A DNA stretch of 64,000 nucleotides from Streptomyces sp. NBC_00582. GTDB taxonomy: Bacteria; Actinomycetota; Actinomycetes; Streptomycetales; Streptomycetaceae. This document shows, piece by piece, positions 15,680 through 25,145 of the stretch (position 1 is its first letter; every line of letters begins with the position of its first letter). The notes under the pieces were generated by a model. That model worked only from the letters and a program-made list of their open reading frames with translations, had not been told where the DNA came from and made no database searches. The stretch spans positions 3,658,001-3,722,000 of the forward strand of contig NZ_CP107772.1 of NCBI RefSeq assembly GCF_036345155.1, read 5' to 3'. A program made the position numbers and the translations under genes.

Positions 15680-17284
15680 TTACTGCGGGGGGTTGCCGTG
15701 CTTGCGCGAGGGCAGGTCGGCGTGCTTGGACTGGAGCATCGCGAGCGACCTGATGAGGACCTCGCGGGTCTCGGCCGGGTCGATGACGTCGTCGACCAGA
15801 CCTCGCTCGGCCGCGTAGTACGGGTGCATCAGCTCGGCCTTGTACTCCTTGACCATGCGGGCCCGCATGGCCTCGGGGTCCTCGGCCTCGGCGATCTGCC
15901 GCCGGAAGATGACGTTGGCGGCGCCCTCGGCACCCATCACGGCGATCTCGTTGGTCGGCCAGGCGTAGGTGAGGTCGGCACCGATGGACTGGCTGTCCAT
16001 GACGATGTAGGCACCTCCGTACGCCTTGCGCAGGATCAGCGAGATCCGGGGCACGGTCGCGTTGCAGTAGGCGTAGAGGAGCTTCGCGCCGTGGCGGATG
16101 ATTCCACCGTGCTCCTGGTCGACGCCGGGGAGGAAGCCGGGTACGTCCAGAAGAGTGAGGATCGGGATGTTGAACGCGTCGCACATCTGGACGAAGCGCG
16201 CGGCCTTCTCCGAGGCCTCGATGTCCAGGACGCCCGCCAGCGACTGCGGCTGGTTGGCGACGATGCCGACGACCTGGCCGTCGAGGCGGCCCAGCGCGCA
16301 GATGATGTTGCGCGCCCAGCGCTCGTGGACCTCCAGGTACTCGCCGTCGTCGACGATCTCCTCGATGACCTTGGTCATGTCGTACGGCCGGTTGCCGTCG
16401 GCCGGGACCAGGTCGAGCAGGACGTCGCCGCGGCGGTCGGCCGGGTCGGCGCACTCGACGCGCGGCGGGTTCTCACGGTTGTTCTGCGGCAGCAGCGACA
16501 GGAGGTAGCGGACCTCCGCGATGCAGGTCTCCTCGTCGTCGTAGGCGAAGTGGCAGACACCGGAGGTCTCGGCGTGCACGTCGGCGCCGCCGAGGCCGTT
16601 CTGGGTGATCTCCTCGCCGGTGACCGCCTTGACGACGTCCGGGCCGGTGATGAACATCTGCGAGGTCTCGCGGACCATGAAGACGAAGTCGGTCAGGGCG
16701 GGGCTGTAGGCCGCGCCGCCCGCGCAGGGACCGAGCATCACCGAGATCTGCGGGATGACCCCGGAGGCCTTGGTGTTGCGCTGGAAGATGCCGCCGTAAC
16801 CGGCGAGCGCGGAGACGCCCTCCTGGATACGGGCGCCGGCGCCGTCGTTGAGCGACACCAGCGGGGCACCGGCCGCGATGGCCATGTCCATGATCTTGTG
16901 GATCTTCGTGGCGTGGGCCTCGCCCAGCGCGCCGCCGAAGATGCGGAAGTCATGGGCGTAGACGAAGACCGTACGGCCCTCCACCGTGCCCCAGCCGGTG
17001 ATGACACCGTCGGTGTACGGCTTCTTGGCCTCCAGGCCGAACCCGGTCGCCCGGTGCCGGCGGAGCTGCTCGACCTCCTGGAAGGAACCCGGGTCCAGGA
17101 GCAGCTCGATGCGCTCCCGGGCGGTCAGCTTGCCCTTGGCGTGCTGTGCCTGGGTCGCCTTCTCGCTCGGGCCGGCCAGCGCCTGCGCACGGATCACGTG
17201 CAGCTCGGCCACGCGCCCGCGAGCGTCGGCGGGCTCCGAGGGCACCGCGTCCGGCTCACCCGTCGTCTCTTCCAAAACGGTCAT
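15680..17284 (-). CDS. accB: Acyl-CoA carboxylase beta (carboxyltransferase) subunit
   Basis: A 534-residue carboxyltransferase that moves CO2 from carboxybiotin to acetyl-, propionyl- or butyryl-CoA. Both crotonase-fold halves are present, with oxyanion-hole glycines in GPCAGGAAYSPALTDF and the C-terminal AYGGAYIVMDSQSIGAD block. Residue 427 in GGAYI is Ile. In Streptomyces PccB the equivalent position is Asp (propionyl-specific) and in AccB it is Ile (acetyl-CoA also accepted), so the AccB type is favoured. The start is ATG 17284 with AAGG 8-9 nt upstream. It forms an operon with accE. Confidence 0.95.
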   Translation of the reverse strand: MTVLEETTGEPDAVPSEPADARGRVAELHVIRAQALAGPSEKATQAQHAKGKLTARERIELLLDPGSFQEVEQLRRHRATGFGLEAKKPYTDGVITGWGTVEGRTVFVYAHDFRIFGGALGEAHATKIHKIMDMAIAAGAPLVSLNDGAGARIQEGVSALAGYGGIFQRNTKASGVIPQISVMLGPCAGGAAYSPALTDFVFMVRETSQMFITGPDVVKAVTGEEITQNGLGGADVHAETSGVCHFAYDDEETCIAEVRYLLSLLPQNNRENPPRVECADPADRRGDVLLDLVPADGNRPYDMTKVIEEIVDDGEYLEVHERWARNIICALGRLDGQVVGIVANQPQSLAGVLDIEASEKAARFVQMCDAFNIPILTLLDVPGFLPGVDQEHGGIIRHGAKLLYAYCNATVPRISLILRKAYGGAYIVMDSQSIGADLTYAWPTNEIAVMGAEGAANVIFRRQIAEAEDPEAMRARMVKEYKAELMHPYYAAERGLVDDVIDPAETREVLIRSLAMLQSKHADLPSRKHGNPPQ

Positions 17285-17607
17285 GTAGCGACCTTACGAA
17301 GCCCACCAAGGAAAGCGAGACGTCGACTCCGTACAGTCCTCGGAGCGTTTTCCTGGTACCACCGAACAGAACCATGGGGGCATGCAGCCGTTCTGACTGC
17401 TCAGGAGGCATGTGGCTTGTAGGGGTCGAACAAAGGTGACGGGTGAGACTCGCTTCACATCCGGGCGCGCGGCACGCCGGGGACATCGGCCGTGGGAGTG
17501 ACGGCGAGCCTCACCGGGTCGGCGGCGGAATAGGTCTAGTGTGGCCCACGTTGACGTCGTTGAAGATTCAACATAAAGGATCTTCTCGTCCCCCAAGGAG
17601 GCACGTC
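17285..17607. promoter_or_regulatory. Divergent promoter region accB / yceI-like gene
   Basis: 323 bp without a gene. The right end holds the yceI operator/promoter (listed). Toward accB there is an imperfect long inverted pair, CCAAGGAAAGCG near 17305 and CGTTTTCCTGG near 17345, which could be an operator, but spacing and mismatches make this weak. No convincing -10/-35 pair for accB was found by eye. Confidence 0.4.
17551..17579 (+). promoter_or_regulatory. Promoter with embedded inverted-repeat operator for the YceI gene
   Basis: TTGACG at 17551-17556 and TAAAGG at 17574-17579 are 17 bp apart, a plausible vegetative promoter. The spacer contains GTTGAAGATTCAAC (17559-17572), an inverted repeat with 6-bp arms of the kind MarR-family repressors bind. 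Binding there would block RNA polymerase. The regulator gene is not adjacent. Confidence 0.55.
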
Positions 17608-18207
17608 ATGGGCATCTTCGGCCGCAAGGACACCGACGGGACCACCGCCGCGGCGGTGTCGCCGGACCTCGCCGCACTCACCGGCGACTACGCGCTCGAC
17701 CCGGCGCACTCGACGATCGGTTTCGTCGCGCGGCACGCGATGGTCACCAACGTCAAGGGCAAGTTCAACGACTTCACCGGTTCCCTGCACCTGGACGGCA
17801 CCGACCCGTCCCGGTCCACGGCCTCCATCGACGTCAAGATGGACAGCATCGACACCGGGTCCGCCGACCGTGACGGCCATCTGAAGAGCTCGGACTTCTT
17901 CAGGACGGACGAGTTCCCGACGATGACCTTCCGCTCCACCTCCGCCGAGGCGCTGGGCGGCGACGACTACCGGATCACCGGCGACCTCAGCATCCTCGGC
18001 GTGACGAAGCAGATCACCATCGACCTGGAGTTCAACGGCGCGGCGAAGGACCCGTTCGGCAACGAGCGCGTCGGCTTCGAGGGCAAGGCGGAGATCCTGC
18101 GCTCCGAGTGGGGCCTGACCTGGAACGCGGCGCTGGAGACCGGGGGCGTGCTGGTCTCGGACAAGATAAAGCTGAACTTCGACATCTCGGCGATCAAGAA
18201 CGCGTGA
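17608..18207 (+). CDS. YceI-family lipid-binding protein
   Basis: A 199-residue YceI-domain protein. It starts at ATG 17608 behind AAGGAGG. A short N-terminal tail (MGIFGRKDTDGTT) lacks a signal peptide, so the protein is cytoplasmic, unlike E. coli YceI. The lipocalin-like barrel starts at YALDPAHSTIGFVARHAMVTNVKG and shows DRDGHLKSSDFF, GDLSILGVTKQITI and the C-terminal DKIKLNFDISA strand. Family members bind isoprenoid or amide lipids and are often induced by stress; the natural ligand here is unknown. The preceding MarR-type palindrome suggests repressor control. Confidence 0.93.
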   Translation: MGIFGRKDTDGTTAAAVSPDLAALTGDYALDPAHSTIGFVARHAMVTNVKGKFNDFTGSLHLDGTDPSRSTASIDVKMDSIDTGSADRDGHLKSSDFFRTDEFPTMTFRSTSAEALGGDDYRITGDLSILGVTKQITIDLEFNGAAKDPFGNERVGFEGKAEILRSEWGLTWNAALETGGVLVSDKIKLNFDISAIKNA

Positions 18208-18246
18208 CCCGAGGTCCGGAGCGGAACAGAAAAATTCAGAAAACAG

Positions 18247-18287
18247 CAGATGGCGGCCGGAAGCGGAATGCTCCCGGCCGCCATCTG
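18247..18287 (+). terminator. Terminator after the YceI gene
   Basis: A perfect 14-bp stem, CAGATGGCGGCCGG (18247-18260) with complement 18274-18287 and a 13-nt loop. It ends only 23 bp before the ATG of the next gene, leaving little room for a separate promoter there. Confidence 0.8.
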
Positions 18288-18310
18288 TGACCTGTGCCAC
18301 AGTCGCGGTC

Positions 18311-18949
18311 ATGAGCACCAGGACCGGACCCCAGCACTACCCGGGCGCGAACCGCGACCACTGGTACCAGAGCACGTTCGGCGGTGACCGGATGGAGGTC
18401 AACGCCGTCGTTCTGCACACCACCGAGGGCCGTTCGCTGCCCGGCTACCAGGGCGGCGCCAGCGCGCCGAACCTCACCGCGGTGCCGGACTTCGGCGCCA
18501 GACGGCTGCGGTGGTACCAGCACTTCGACATCGACGTCTCCTCGCGCGCGCTGGTGAATCTGCGCGGCGGGGTGGAGACGAACACCCTGAACGTCTGCCA
18601 GGTGGAGCTCGTCGGCACCTGCGACCCCGAGCGGCACGCCAAGTGGCGCACGGGCGAACCGGCGCACGTCTACTGGCCCGAGGCTCCCGAATGGGCGCTG
18701 CGGGGCGTGGCGCGGTATCTGGCGTGGATGCACATCCACCACGACGTGCCGCTGCGCGGGCCGTCGCTGTGGCCGGCGTATCCGCGGTCCGCCGGGAACG
18801 GGGGCGGGCAGCGGATGAGCTTCCAGCGGTGGAACGCGTTCCAGGGGGTGTGCGGGCACATGCACGTCCCCGAGAACACACACGGGGATCCGGGGGCGAT
18901 CGACTTCGAACAGCTGCTGGACTTCGCCAAGTCGGCGGCCCAGGACTGA
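18311..18949 (+). CDS. N-acetylmuramoyl-L-alanine amidase-like protein
   Basis: A 212-residue protein resembling the amidase_2/PGRP fold. The first zinc-ligand strand is NAVVLHTTEG (H36), followed by HFDIDVSSRALVNL near 71 and the late CGHMHVPENTHGDPGAIDF (H183/H185, H191, D193), which matches the family's terminal zinc site. There is no signal peptide, so it is either cytoplasmic or released by lysis. The start ATG 18311 has no Shine-Dalgarno sequence and follows the yceI terminator closely. The predicted reaction is cleavage of muramic acid-peptide bonds in peptidoglycan, unproven. Confidence 0.78.
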   Translation: MSTRTGPQHYPGANRDHWYQSTFGGDRMEVNAVVLHTTEGRSLPGYQGGASAPNLTAVPDFGARRLRWYQHFDIDVSSRALVNLRGGVETNTLNVCQVELVGTCDPERHAKWRTGEPAHVYWPEAPEWALRGVARYLAWMHIHHDVPLRGPSLWPAYPRSAGNGGGQRMSFQRWNAFQGVCGHMHVPENTHGDPGAIDFEQLLDFAKSAAQD

Positions 18950-18956
18950 CCGCGTC

Positions 18957-19541
18957 TCACCGGGACTCGTCGGCGGCCGCCTCCAGCCGGGCGACGGCGG
19001 CCGCCAGTCGAGTCGCCCGGCTCTGCGGGGTGCGGGCGCGGAGCAGGTCGAGCATGGCGAGGTACCGCTCCGTCCTGCCGAGCCCGTCGAACACGGCCTT
19101 GGCGCGCGGACGGGCCTCCAGCGCGGCGAGCAGTTCCTCGGGGACGTCCGCCTCCTTCTGCGAGGCGTACGCCGCCTCCCAGCGGCCGTCCTCCTGCGCC
19201 GCGGCCACCTCGGCGAGTCCGCCGGGCCGCATCCGCCCCTCGGCGGTCAGCTCGGCCACCCGCCGCACATTGACCATCGACCAGAGGCTGCCGGCCCGGC
19301 GCGGGGTGATCCTCTGCAGGTAGTACCGCTCGTCGAGCCCCTTGCGCTGCCCGGTGATCCACCCGTGGCACAGGGCGACGTCGTTGACGTCCCGCGCGCT
19401 GACGGACGCGACCCCCGCCCCTTTCTTCGCGATCTTCACCCAGAGCCCCGGACAGGGCGCGGGATGCTCTGCGAGCCACGCGTCGAGCTCGTCGACGGAC
19501 ACGAAGGCGAGGCCCGCCCCTGGATCGGCTGCTGCGGTCAT
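18957..19541 (-). CDS. YdeI/OmpD-associated-like protein (DUF1801/bacteriocin-resistance family)
   Basis: A 194-residue protein with the YdeI-type pattern: WLAEHPAPCPGLWVKIAKKG, then DVNDVALCHGWITGQRKGLDERYYLQRITPRRAGSLWSMVN, and a helical Ala/Arg-rich C-terminus (PEELLAALEARPRAKAVFDGLGRTERYLAML). The family is widespread in actinobacteria and annotated from E. coli YdeI, which is implicated in antimicrobial-peptide resistance; the biochemical activity is not established. It is convergent with the amidase-like gene, 7 bp apart. Confidence 0.85.
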   Translation of the reverse strand: MTAAADPGAGLAFVSVDELDAWLAEHPAPCPGLWVKIAKKGAGVASVSARDVNDVALCHGWITGQRKGLDERYYLQRITPRRAGSLWSMVNVRRVAELTAEGRMRPGGLAEVAAAQEDGRWEAAYASQKEADVPEELLAALEARPRAKAVFDGLGRTERYLAMLDLLRARTPQSRATRLAAAVARLEAAADESR

Positions 19542-19687
19542 ACGACCACCGTAGAGGTGTCACGGCGGCCCGTGGCACGGGCGAGTGGCTGAATCGCACC
19601 CCTTGTGCGAGGGCTCAGGGAGTTCACATAATCCAGGCACGAACTTGACCTGCTCATGCCAGCGCATGGGTTTTTCTTTTGCCTTGA

Positions 19688-20530
<843 letters not shown>

Positions 20531-20550
20531 ACCACCGCCCTCAGGGGCGC

Positions 20551-20582
20551 ACGGGCCCGACGCCGCCCCGCGCCGGGCCCGT
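20551..20582. terminator. Terminator between protease and membrane protein genes
   Basis: ACGGGCCCG (20551-20559) pairs with CGGGCCCGT (20574-20582) between two convergent genes, 20 bp after the protease stop. Confidence 0.65.
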
Positions 20583-20643
20583 TCCCGTGCCCGTTCCGGC
20601 ACAAGAACCTGCACAACCCCGACGGCGCGATCAGCCCGGCGCC

Positions 20644-21996
20644 CTAGAACCCGCCCCCGAAGTCGCCCCCGCCCCCGAAGTCGCCGCCACCGCCGAAGTC
20701 GCCGCCTCCGAAGTCGCCGCCGAAGTCGCCCGGGTCGAAGTCGGCGCCCGAGACGTCGCCGCCGTCGTAGCCGCCGAAGTCGCCGTAGCCCGTGCCGTAG
20801 TCGGTCGCGTAGGACGGGGTGGCCATCAGACCGCCGAGCATGGTGCCGACGAGGAGGCCGGGCAGCAGGCCGCCGCCGAAGTAGCCGCCCGCCCAGGGGC
20901 CGTAGGCGGGGCCGGCCTCCCAGTAGGGGCGGCGCCCGTAGTCGCTGTCCACCTCGCGGATCACCGGATCGCGGCCGTCCGCCAGCCGGGTGGCGTCGGC
21001 CGCGCAGACCGGCACCTCGCGCCGGGCGCCGCCGGGCGGGGTCCAGTCGGCGTCCGTCACGGAGGGGCCGTGACGGGGGTCGAAGAAGCAGGGCGGCCGG
21101 CGTTCGGGCAGCGGCCGCCGCTCGCGCCGGGCGGCGAGCTGGGCGAGCGAGAAGCGGCCGTCCTCCAGGGCCTCGGTGACGGCGCGCACGTCCTCCGGTC
21201 TGTTCGCCCCGGCCATGGCCGACTTCGCCCGGTCGTAGGCGTCCAGCGCGCGTTCGTAGTCGGCGCGCATCGCGTCGTCGGCGCCCGCCTCGGCCGGGTG
21301 GAAGTCGAGGCGGTCCAGTTCCTCGCCGAAGGCGGTGATGTCCTCGTCGACCACCACCCGCAGCTTCTCCAGGGCCGCCCGCTGCTCCTCCTCGTGGCGG
21401 CGGCGGTTGCGGCGGACCAGGGTGTACGCGCCCGCCCCGCCCGCGACGACCACGACTCCCGCGGTGACCAGGGCCGCCGTGGAGATCCCGCCCCCGCCGT
21501 CGGACGAGCCCCAGCTCGCGGGCGCCGAGCCGCCCATGTTCACGAGGGCCCGGTCGGTGAAGGCGCCGAGCTGGGACGCGGCGTCGGGCTCGTCCTGGAC
21601 ACTGGCCACCAGGTTCCCGACGGCCGTGCGGGGCAGGACGACCGAGTCGGCGCGGGCGTCGAAGCGGTCGCCGAGGCGGATCGCGTACAGACCGGTGACC
21701 CCGGTGGCCGTGCGCAGGTCGGTGAAGAGCCGGGCGGTCGGGTAGTCGGCCGGCAGGACGGCGACGAACAGGGGTTTGCCGGCGTGCTCGATCCTGCGCC
21801 GCAGCGCGTCCGCGTCCGCCGCCGAGAGCTGGGCGGACGCGGCCGGGTCCACGTAGACGGGGCTCTCGCGCAGGGCGTCGGCGATCCTCGACACGCTGGT
21901 CGCGGCCGCCGCGCGCGGGGCGAGCACGGTCAGGAACGCCAGGGCCAGCGCCGCGAGCAGCACGGGGAGGCTTCGGGGCCGTACGACACCCTTCAT
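20644..21996 (-). CDS. Membrane protein with extracytoplasmic N-domain and Gly/Asp/Phe-repeat tail
   Basis: A 450-residue protein I cannot assign to a named function. It has a Sec signal peptide (about 1-32), an extracytoplasmic region (VYVDPAASAQLSAADADALRRRI, LFVAVLPADYP, GLYAIRLG) resembling the TPM-type domains of Streptomyces membrane proteins, a Gly/Ser linker, one transmembrane helix at about 175-197 followed by RRNRRRHEEEQR, and a coiled-coil-like helical region. The last 45 residues repeat GGDFGGG/GDFGG units. The C-terminus is cytoplasmic if the helix orientation is as predicted. Confidence 0.85.
   Translation of the reverse strand: MKGVVRPRSLPVLLAALALAFLTVLAPRAAAATSVSRIADALRESPVYVDPAASAQLSAADADALRRRIEHAGKPLFVAVLPADYPTARLFTDLRTATGVTGLYAIRLGDRFDARADSVVLPRTAVGNLVASVQDEPDAASQLGAFTDRALVNMGGSAPASWGSSDGGGGISTAALVTAGVVVVAGGAGAYTLVRRNRRRHEEEQRAALEKLRVVVDEDITAFGEELDRLDFHPAEAGADDAMRADYERALDAYDRAKSAMAGANRPEDVRAVTEALEDGRFSLAQLAARRERRPLPERRPPCFFDPRHGPSVTDADWTPPGGARREVPVCAADATRLADGRDPVIREVDSDYGRRPYWEAGPAYGPWAGGYFGGGLLPGLLVGTMLGGLMATPSYATDYGTGYGDFGGYDGGDVSGADFDPGDFGGDFGGGDFGGGGDFGGGGDFGGGF
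20648..20745. repeat. In-gene tandem repeat encoding GDFGG units
   Basis: The 3' end of the membrane-protein gene consists of CCGAAGTCGCCGCC-type units, read on the minus strand as alternating Gly-Asp-Phe-Gly-Gly codons. Units vary by one or two codons, so this is a coding repeat prone to length change, not CRISPR. Confidence 0.75.
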
Positions 21997-22028
21997 GCTT
22001 CGAAACTACCCGAAGCCCCCCAAAAGGG

Positions 22029-25000
22029 TCACCCGGCGCGATACGCCGCGATCAGCTTGCGCACCGCCTGCGCGTACCGTCCGCTCAGCAGCAGATGGTC
22101 GGCCTCGGCGAAGGGTTTCGCGGAGGCGGCCGTGATCCGGTCGCCGAGGTGCCGCTGGACGATCTCGCGGGCCCGGTCGACGGCGCCGCGGCCCGCCCCC
22201 TCGCCGTGCGCCCGTGCGGCCGTGTCCGCCAGCCGGTACAGGGTGGACAGTCCGCCCCCGGATGTCTTCGTCAGGGTCGTCAGACCCCAGCCGTACGGGT
22301 ACTGCGGGTCGTACGTCGTGTCGCCGACGTTGATCGGGAGCTGGGTCTCGGAGCGGGGCCAGGTCACGGGGAGCCGTCCGGTGAAGGGGCGGCGGCCGTA
22401 GAGCACGTCGGCCACCCCGTCCCCCTCGGTGCCCGGCAGCCAGGAGGCGACCAGGGCGTCGATCGAGCCGAGCCGGTCGCCGATCAGTTGGGGGCGCCCG
22501 GAGACGATCAGGACCGCGCACCTCATGGCCGCGCACACCCGGTCCACGGCCGCCCGGTCGGCGGGGCTCAGCTCCAGGTCGTGGCCGTTGCCGACATCGC
22601 CGACGCCCTCGGCGTACGGGGTCTCGCCGACGACGACCACACCGACGTCGTAGCCGGTCAGGGGTGCGGAGGCGTCCCGGGAGTAGGTGACGGACGCACC
22701 CGTCGCGCGCATCCCCCCGAGGATCGTGGTGCCGGGGGTGGTGTTCCCGGACGCGCCCTGCCAGGTGACCGTCCAGCCGCCGGTCTGGTTGCCGATGTCG
22801 TCGGCGTTGGATCCGGCGACGTACACCTTCTCCGTCGTCTTCAGGGGCAGCAGCCCGCCGGAGTTCTTCAGCAGTACCTGGGACTCGGCGGCCGCCTGCC
22901 GTGCCACGGCCCGGTGTTCCCGGGAGCCGATCCGCGCCGCCCCGGTGGTGTCGGCGTAGGGATGCTCGAAGAGGCCGAGGCGGAACTTCTGGGTGAGGAC
23001 GCGGGAGACGGCGTCGTCGATCCGCCGCTCGCTGATCCGGCCGGCCGTCACCTCGTCGATCAGGGTCCGGGTGAAGTCCCGGTAGGCGTACGGGACCATG
23101 ATCATGTCCAGGCCCGCGTTCACCGACGTACGGACGTCCGAGGCGAGGTCGCCGGGGAGCTGGTCGATGGCGGCCCAGTCGCTGATGACGAACCCGTCGA
23201 AGCCCATACGGCCCTTCAGCACGCCGTTGATCAGGTCGGCGCGGGCGTGCATCTTGACCGGGCCCTGCCCGTCCCCGGCGATGTCCAGGGACGAGTACGA
23301 GGGCATGACCGTGCCGATCCCCCGGTCGACCGCCTCCTGGTACGGCGCGAGGTGGATCGCCTCGAGCTGATCGCGGGTGACCTCGGTGACGCCCTGGTCG
23401 ATGGTGTAGCTGCCGGTGGTGGAGGAACCGTAGGTGGTGCCGCCGTCGCCGACGAAGTGCTTGGCGGTGGCCAGGACCTTGTCGTCGTCCTTCAGGTCCC
23501 GTCCGTCCGGGGCGCCCTGGAGGCCCTGGATCACCGTTTCCATGGACTCCACGAGCGCCGGGTCCTCACCGAAGGACTCGTAGGAGCGGCCCCAGCGTTC
23601 GTCGCGGGTGACGCAGAGACAGGGCGCGAAGTCCCAGGGGACACCGGTGGCGCGGACCTCGGCGGCGGTCACCTCGCCCGTGCGTTGGGCGAGTCGGGGA
23701 TCGCGGGTGGCCCCGATGCCGATGTTGTGCGGCATGACCGTGGCGCCGACCAGGTTGTTGTGGCCGTGCACGGCGTCGACGCCGTAGATCAGCGGGATCT
23801 GGAACCTCGTCGCCCGCGCCCGGAGTTGGAAGCCGTCGATCATCCTCGCCCAGGCCTCGGGGGTGTTGGGCGTGGGGGTCGAGCCGCCGCCGGACAGCAG
23901 CGAGCCGAGGTCGTACGCGGCGATGTCGCCCGGTGCGGTCAGCGCGCCGCGCTCGGCCTGGGTCATCTGGCCGGCCTTCTCCGCGAGGGACATCCGGGAG
24001 AGCAGGTCGGCGACCCGCTTCCGCACCGGCGCCTTGCTGTTCAGATACGGCAGTCCGTGCGCGTCGACCACGATCTGCGGAATCTCCGCGGGGGCCTTGG
24101 CGCCGGTGACCGTCAGCTTCAGGGGGATCGTCTCGGCGGCCTCGGCGGTGCGGTCCCTCAGGGTCGGGATCCGGATCGTGCGGGAGGTCCCGGACGCCGT
24201 GCCCGCGGGGAAGGTGAGGGCGCCGGTGACCGGGGTGTAGTCCCGGCCGGGCGTGGCGGTGCCGCCGGCGGTCTCGTAGGTCACCGTCACGGGCTCGTCG
24301 ACGGGGGCGGAGCCGGTGGTGGCGAGGGTGACCCGGACCGTCGCCGCGCCGCCCTCGGTCACCGGGTACACGGCCGCGTCGGTGATGACGGAGGCGCGCA
24401 GGGACTGGTCGGCGCGGCCGTAGAGCTCGACGCCGTCGAGGGCGAAGTCACCGCCGGCCCCGGTGGGGAGGGTGACCGCGTACCCCCACATCCGTGTCAG
24501 CCCGAGGACGTGGTCGATGCCGCCGACCGGCTGGTAGTCGGTGCGGTACGCGAAGTCGGTGAAGGGGATCTCGACGCGCTTCCAGCCGGTGAAGTCGTCG
24601 GTGAAGGACGTCGTCCACAGTTCGGAGGCCTCGCCGTGGGCACCGCCGTCCTTGATCTCGAAGGCGATCCTTCGGCCGTCGCCGCGCCCCTCCCACCAGA
24701 AGCGGATGCCCTGGTGGGCGGACCAGTCGCGGGCGGGCCCGGTGGCGGCGTAGTCATGGGTGAAGCCGCCCCAGCCGCTGATGGCGTAGGTGCCGGTGAG
24801 GACCCGCTCGCCCTCGGGTGCGTCGGCGCGGTCGGCCAGCCGGAGCGTGGGCGGGTCGTCGGCGTCGCTGCCCCAGGTGAAGATGCCCTCCGCGGGCTGG
24901 GAGGCGAAGGGGACCTCACCCTCGAAGCGGTCGACGGGGGTCGGGGCGGGGTCGGCGGCGGCGTGGGCGGCGGTCGGGGACAGCAGAGCGGCGAACAGGG

Positions 25001-25031
25001 CGGTGGAGACGAGCAGGGCGGTTCTCGGCAT
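22029..25031 (-). CDS. Secreted multidomain GH3 beta-glucosidase
   Basis: A 1000-residue exported glycosidase. The signal peptide is about 1-28 (MPRTALLVSTALFAALLSPTAAHA). A CBM11-like beta-sandwich at about 30-205 (FEGEVPFASQP through FALDGVELYG) is followed by a Calx-beta-like domain at about 210-315 (TPGRDYTPVTGALTFPAG) and then the GH3 N- and C-domains. The nucleophile is D618 in GFVISDWAAI, and KHFVGDGGT is the conserved sugar-binding block. It hydrolyses beta-glucans or cello-oligosaccharides from the non-reducing end. I chose ATG 25031 (GAGGGA 7 nt upstream) over GTG 25058. Confidence 0.93.
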   Translation of the reverse strand: MPRTALLVSTALFAALLSPTAAHAAADPAPTPVDRFEGEVPFASQPAEGIFTWGSDADDPPTLRLADRADAPEGERVLTGTYAISGWGGFTHDYAATGPARDWSAHQGIRFWWEGRGDGRRIAFEIKDGGAHGEASELWTTSFTDDFTGWKRVEIPFTDFAYRTDYQPVGGIDHVLGLTRMWGYAVTLPTGAGGDFALDGVELYGRADQSLRASVITDAAVYPVTEGGAATVRVTLATTGSAPVDEPVTVTYETAGGTATPGRDYTPVTGALTFPAGTASGTSRTIRIPTLRDRTAEAAETIPLKLTVTGAKAPAEIPQIVVDAHGLPYLNSKAPVRKRVADLLSRMSLAEKAGQMTQAERGALTAPGDIAAYDLGSLLSGGGSTPTPNTPEAWARMIDGFQLRARATRFQIPLIYGVDAVHGHNNLVGATVMPHNIGIGATRDPRLAQRTGEVTAAEVRATGVPWDFAPCLCVTRDERWGRSYESFGEDPALVESMETVIQGLQGAPDGRDLKDDDKVLATAKHFVGDGGTTYGSSTTGSYTIDQGVTEVTRDQLEAIHLAPYQEAVDRGIGTVMPSYSSLDIAGDGQGPVKMHARADLINGVLKGRMGFDGFVISDWAAIDQLPGDLASDVRTSVNAGLDMIMVPYAYRDFTRTLIDEVTAGRISERRIDDAVSRVLTQKFRLGLFEHPYADTTGAARIGSREHRAVARQAAAESQVLLKNSGGLLPLKTTEKVYVAGSNADDIGNQTGGWTVTWQGASGNTTPGTTILGGMRATGASVTYSRDASAPLTGYDVGVVVVGETPYAEGVGDVGNGHDLELSPADRAAVDRVCAAMRCAVLIVSGRPQLIGDRLGSIDALVASWLPGTEGDGVADVLYGRRPFTGRLPVTWPRSETQLPINVGDTTYDPQYPYGWGLTTLTKTSGGGLSTLYRLADTAARAHGEGAGRGAVDRAREIVQRHLGDRITAASAKPFAEADHLLLSGRYAQAVRKLIAAYRAG

Positions 25032-25145
25032 GGACCTTCCCTCGGCTCTCGGGTTCACTCATGTCTTAGATCATGACGTGAGTTAACTAAGGCCCCGCGG
25101 GCCCGTCAAGACGTGTTCTCGCCCCGGGCCGGTGAGGGAGGGATC

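Noticed and set aside
20648..20745. Regular GC-rich repeats resembling a CRISPR array
   Set aside because: Units are in frame, encode GDFGG repeats at a protein C-terminus and have no unique spacers of constant length.
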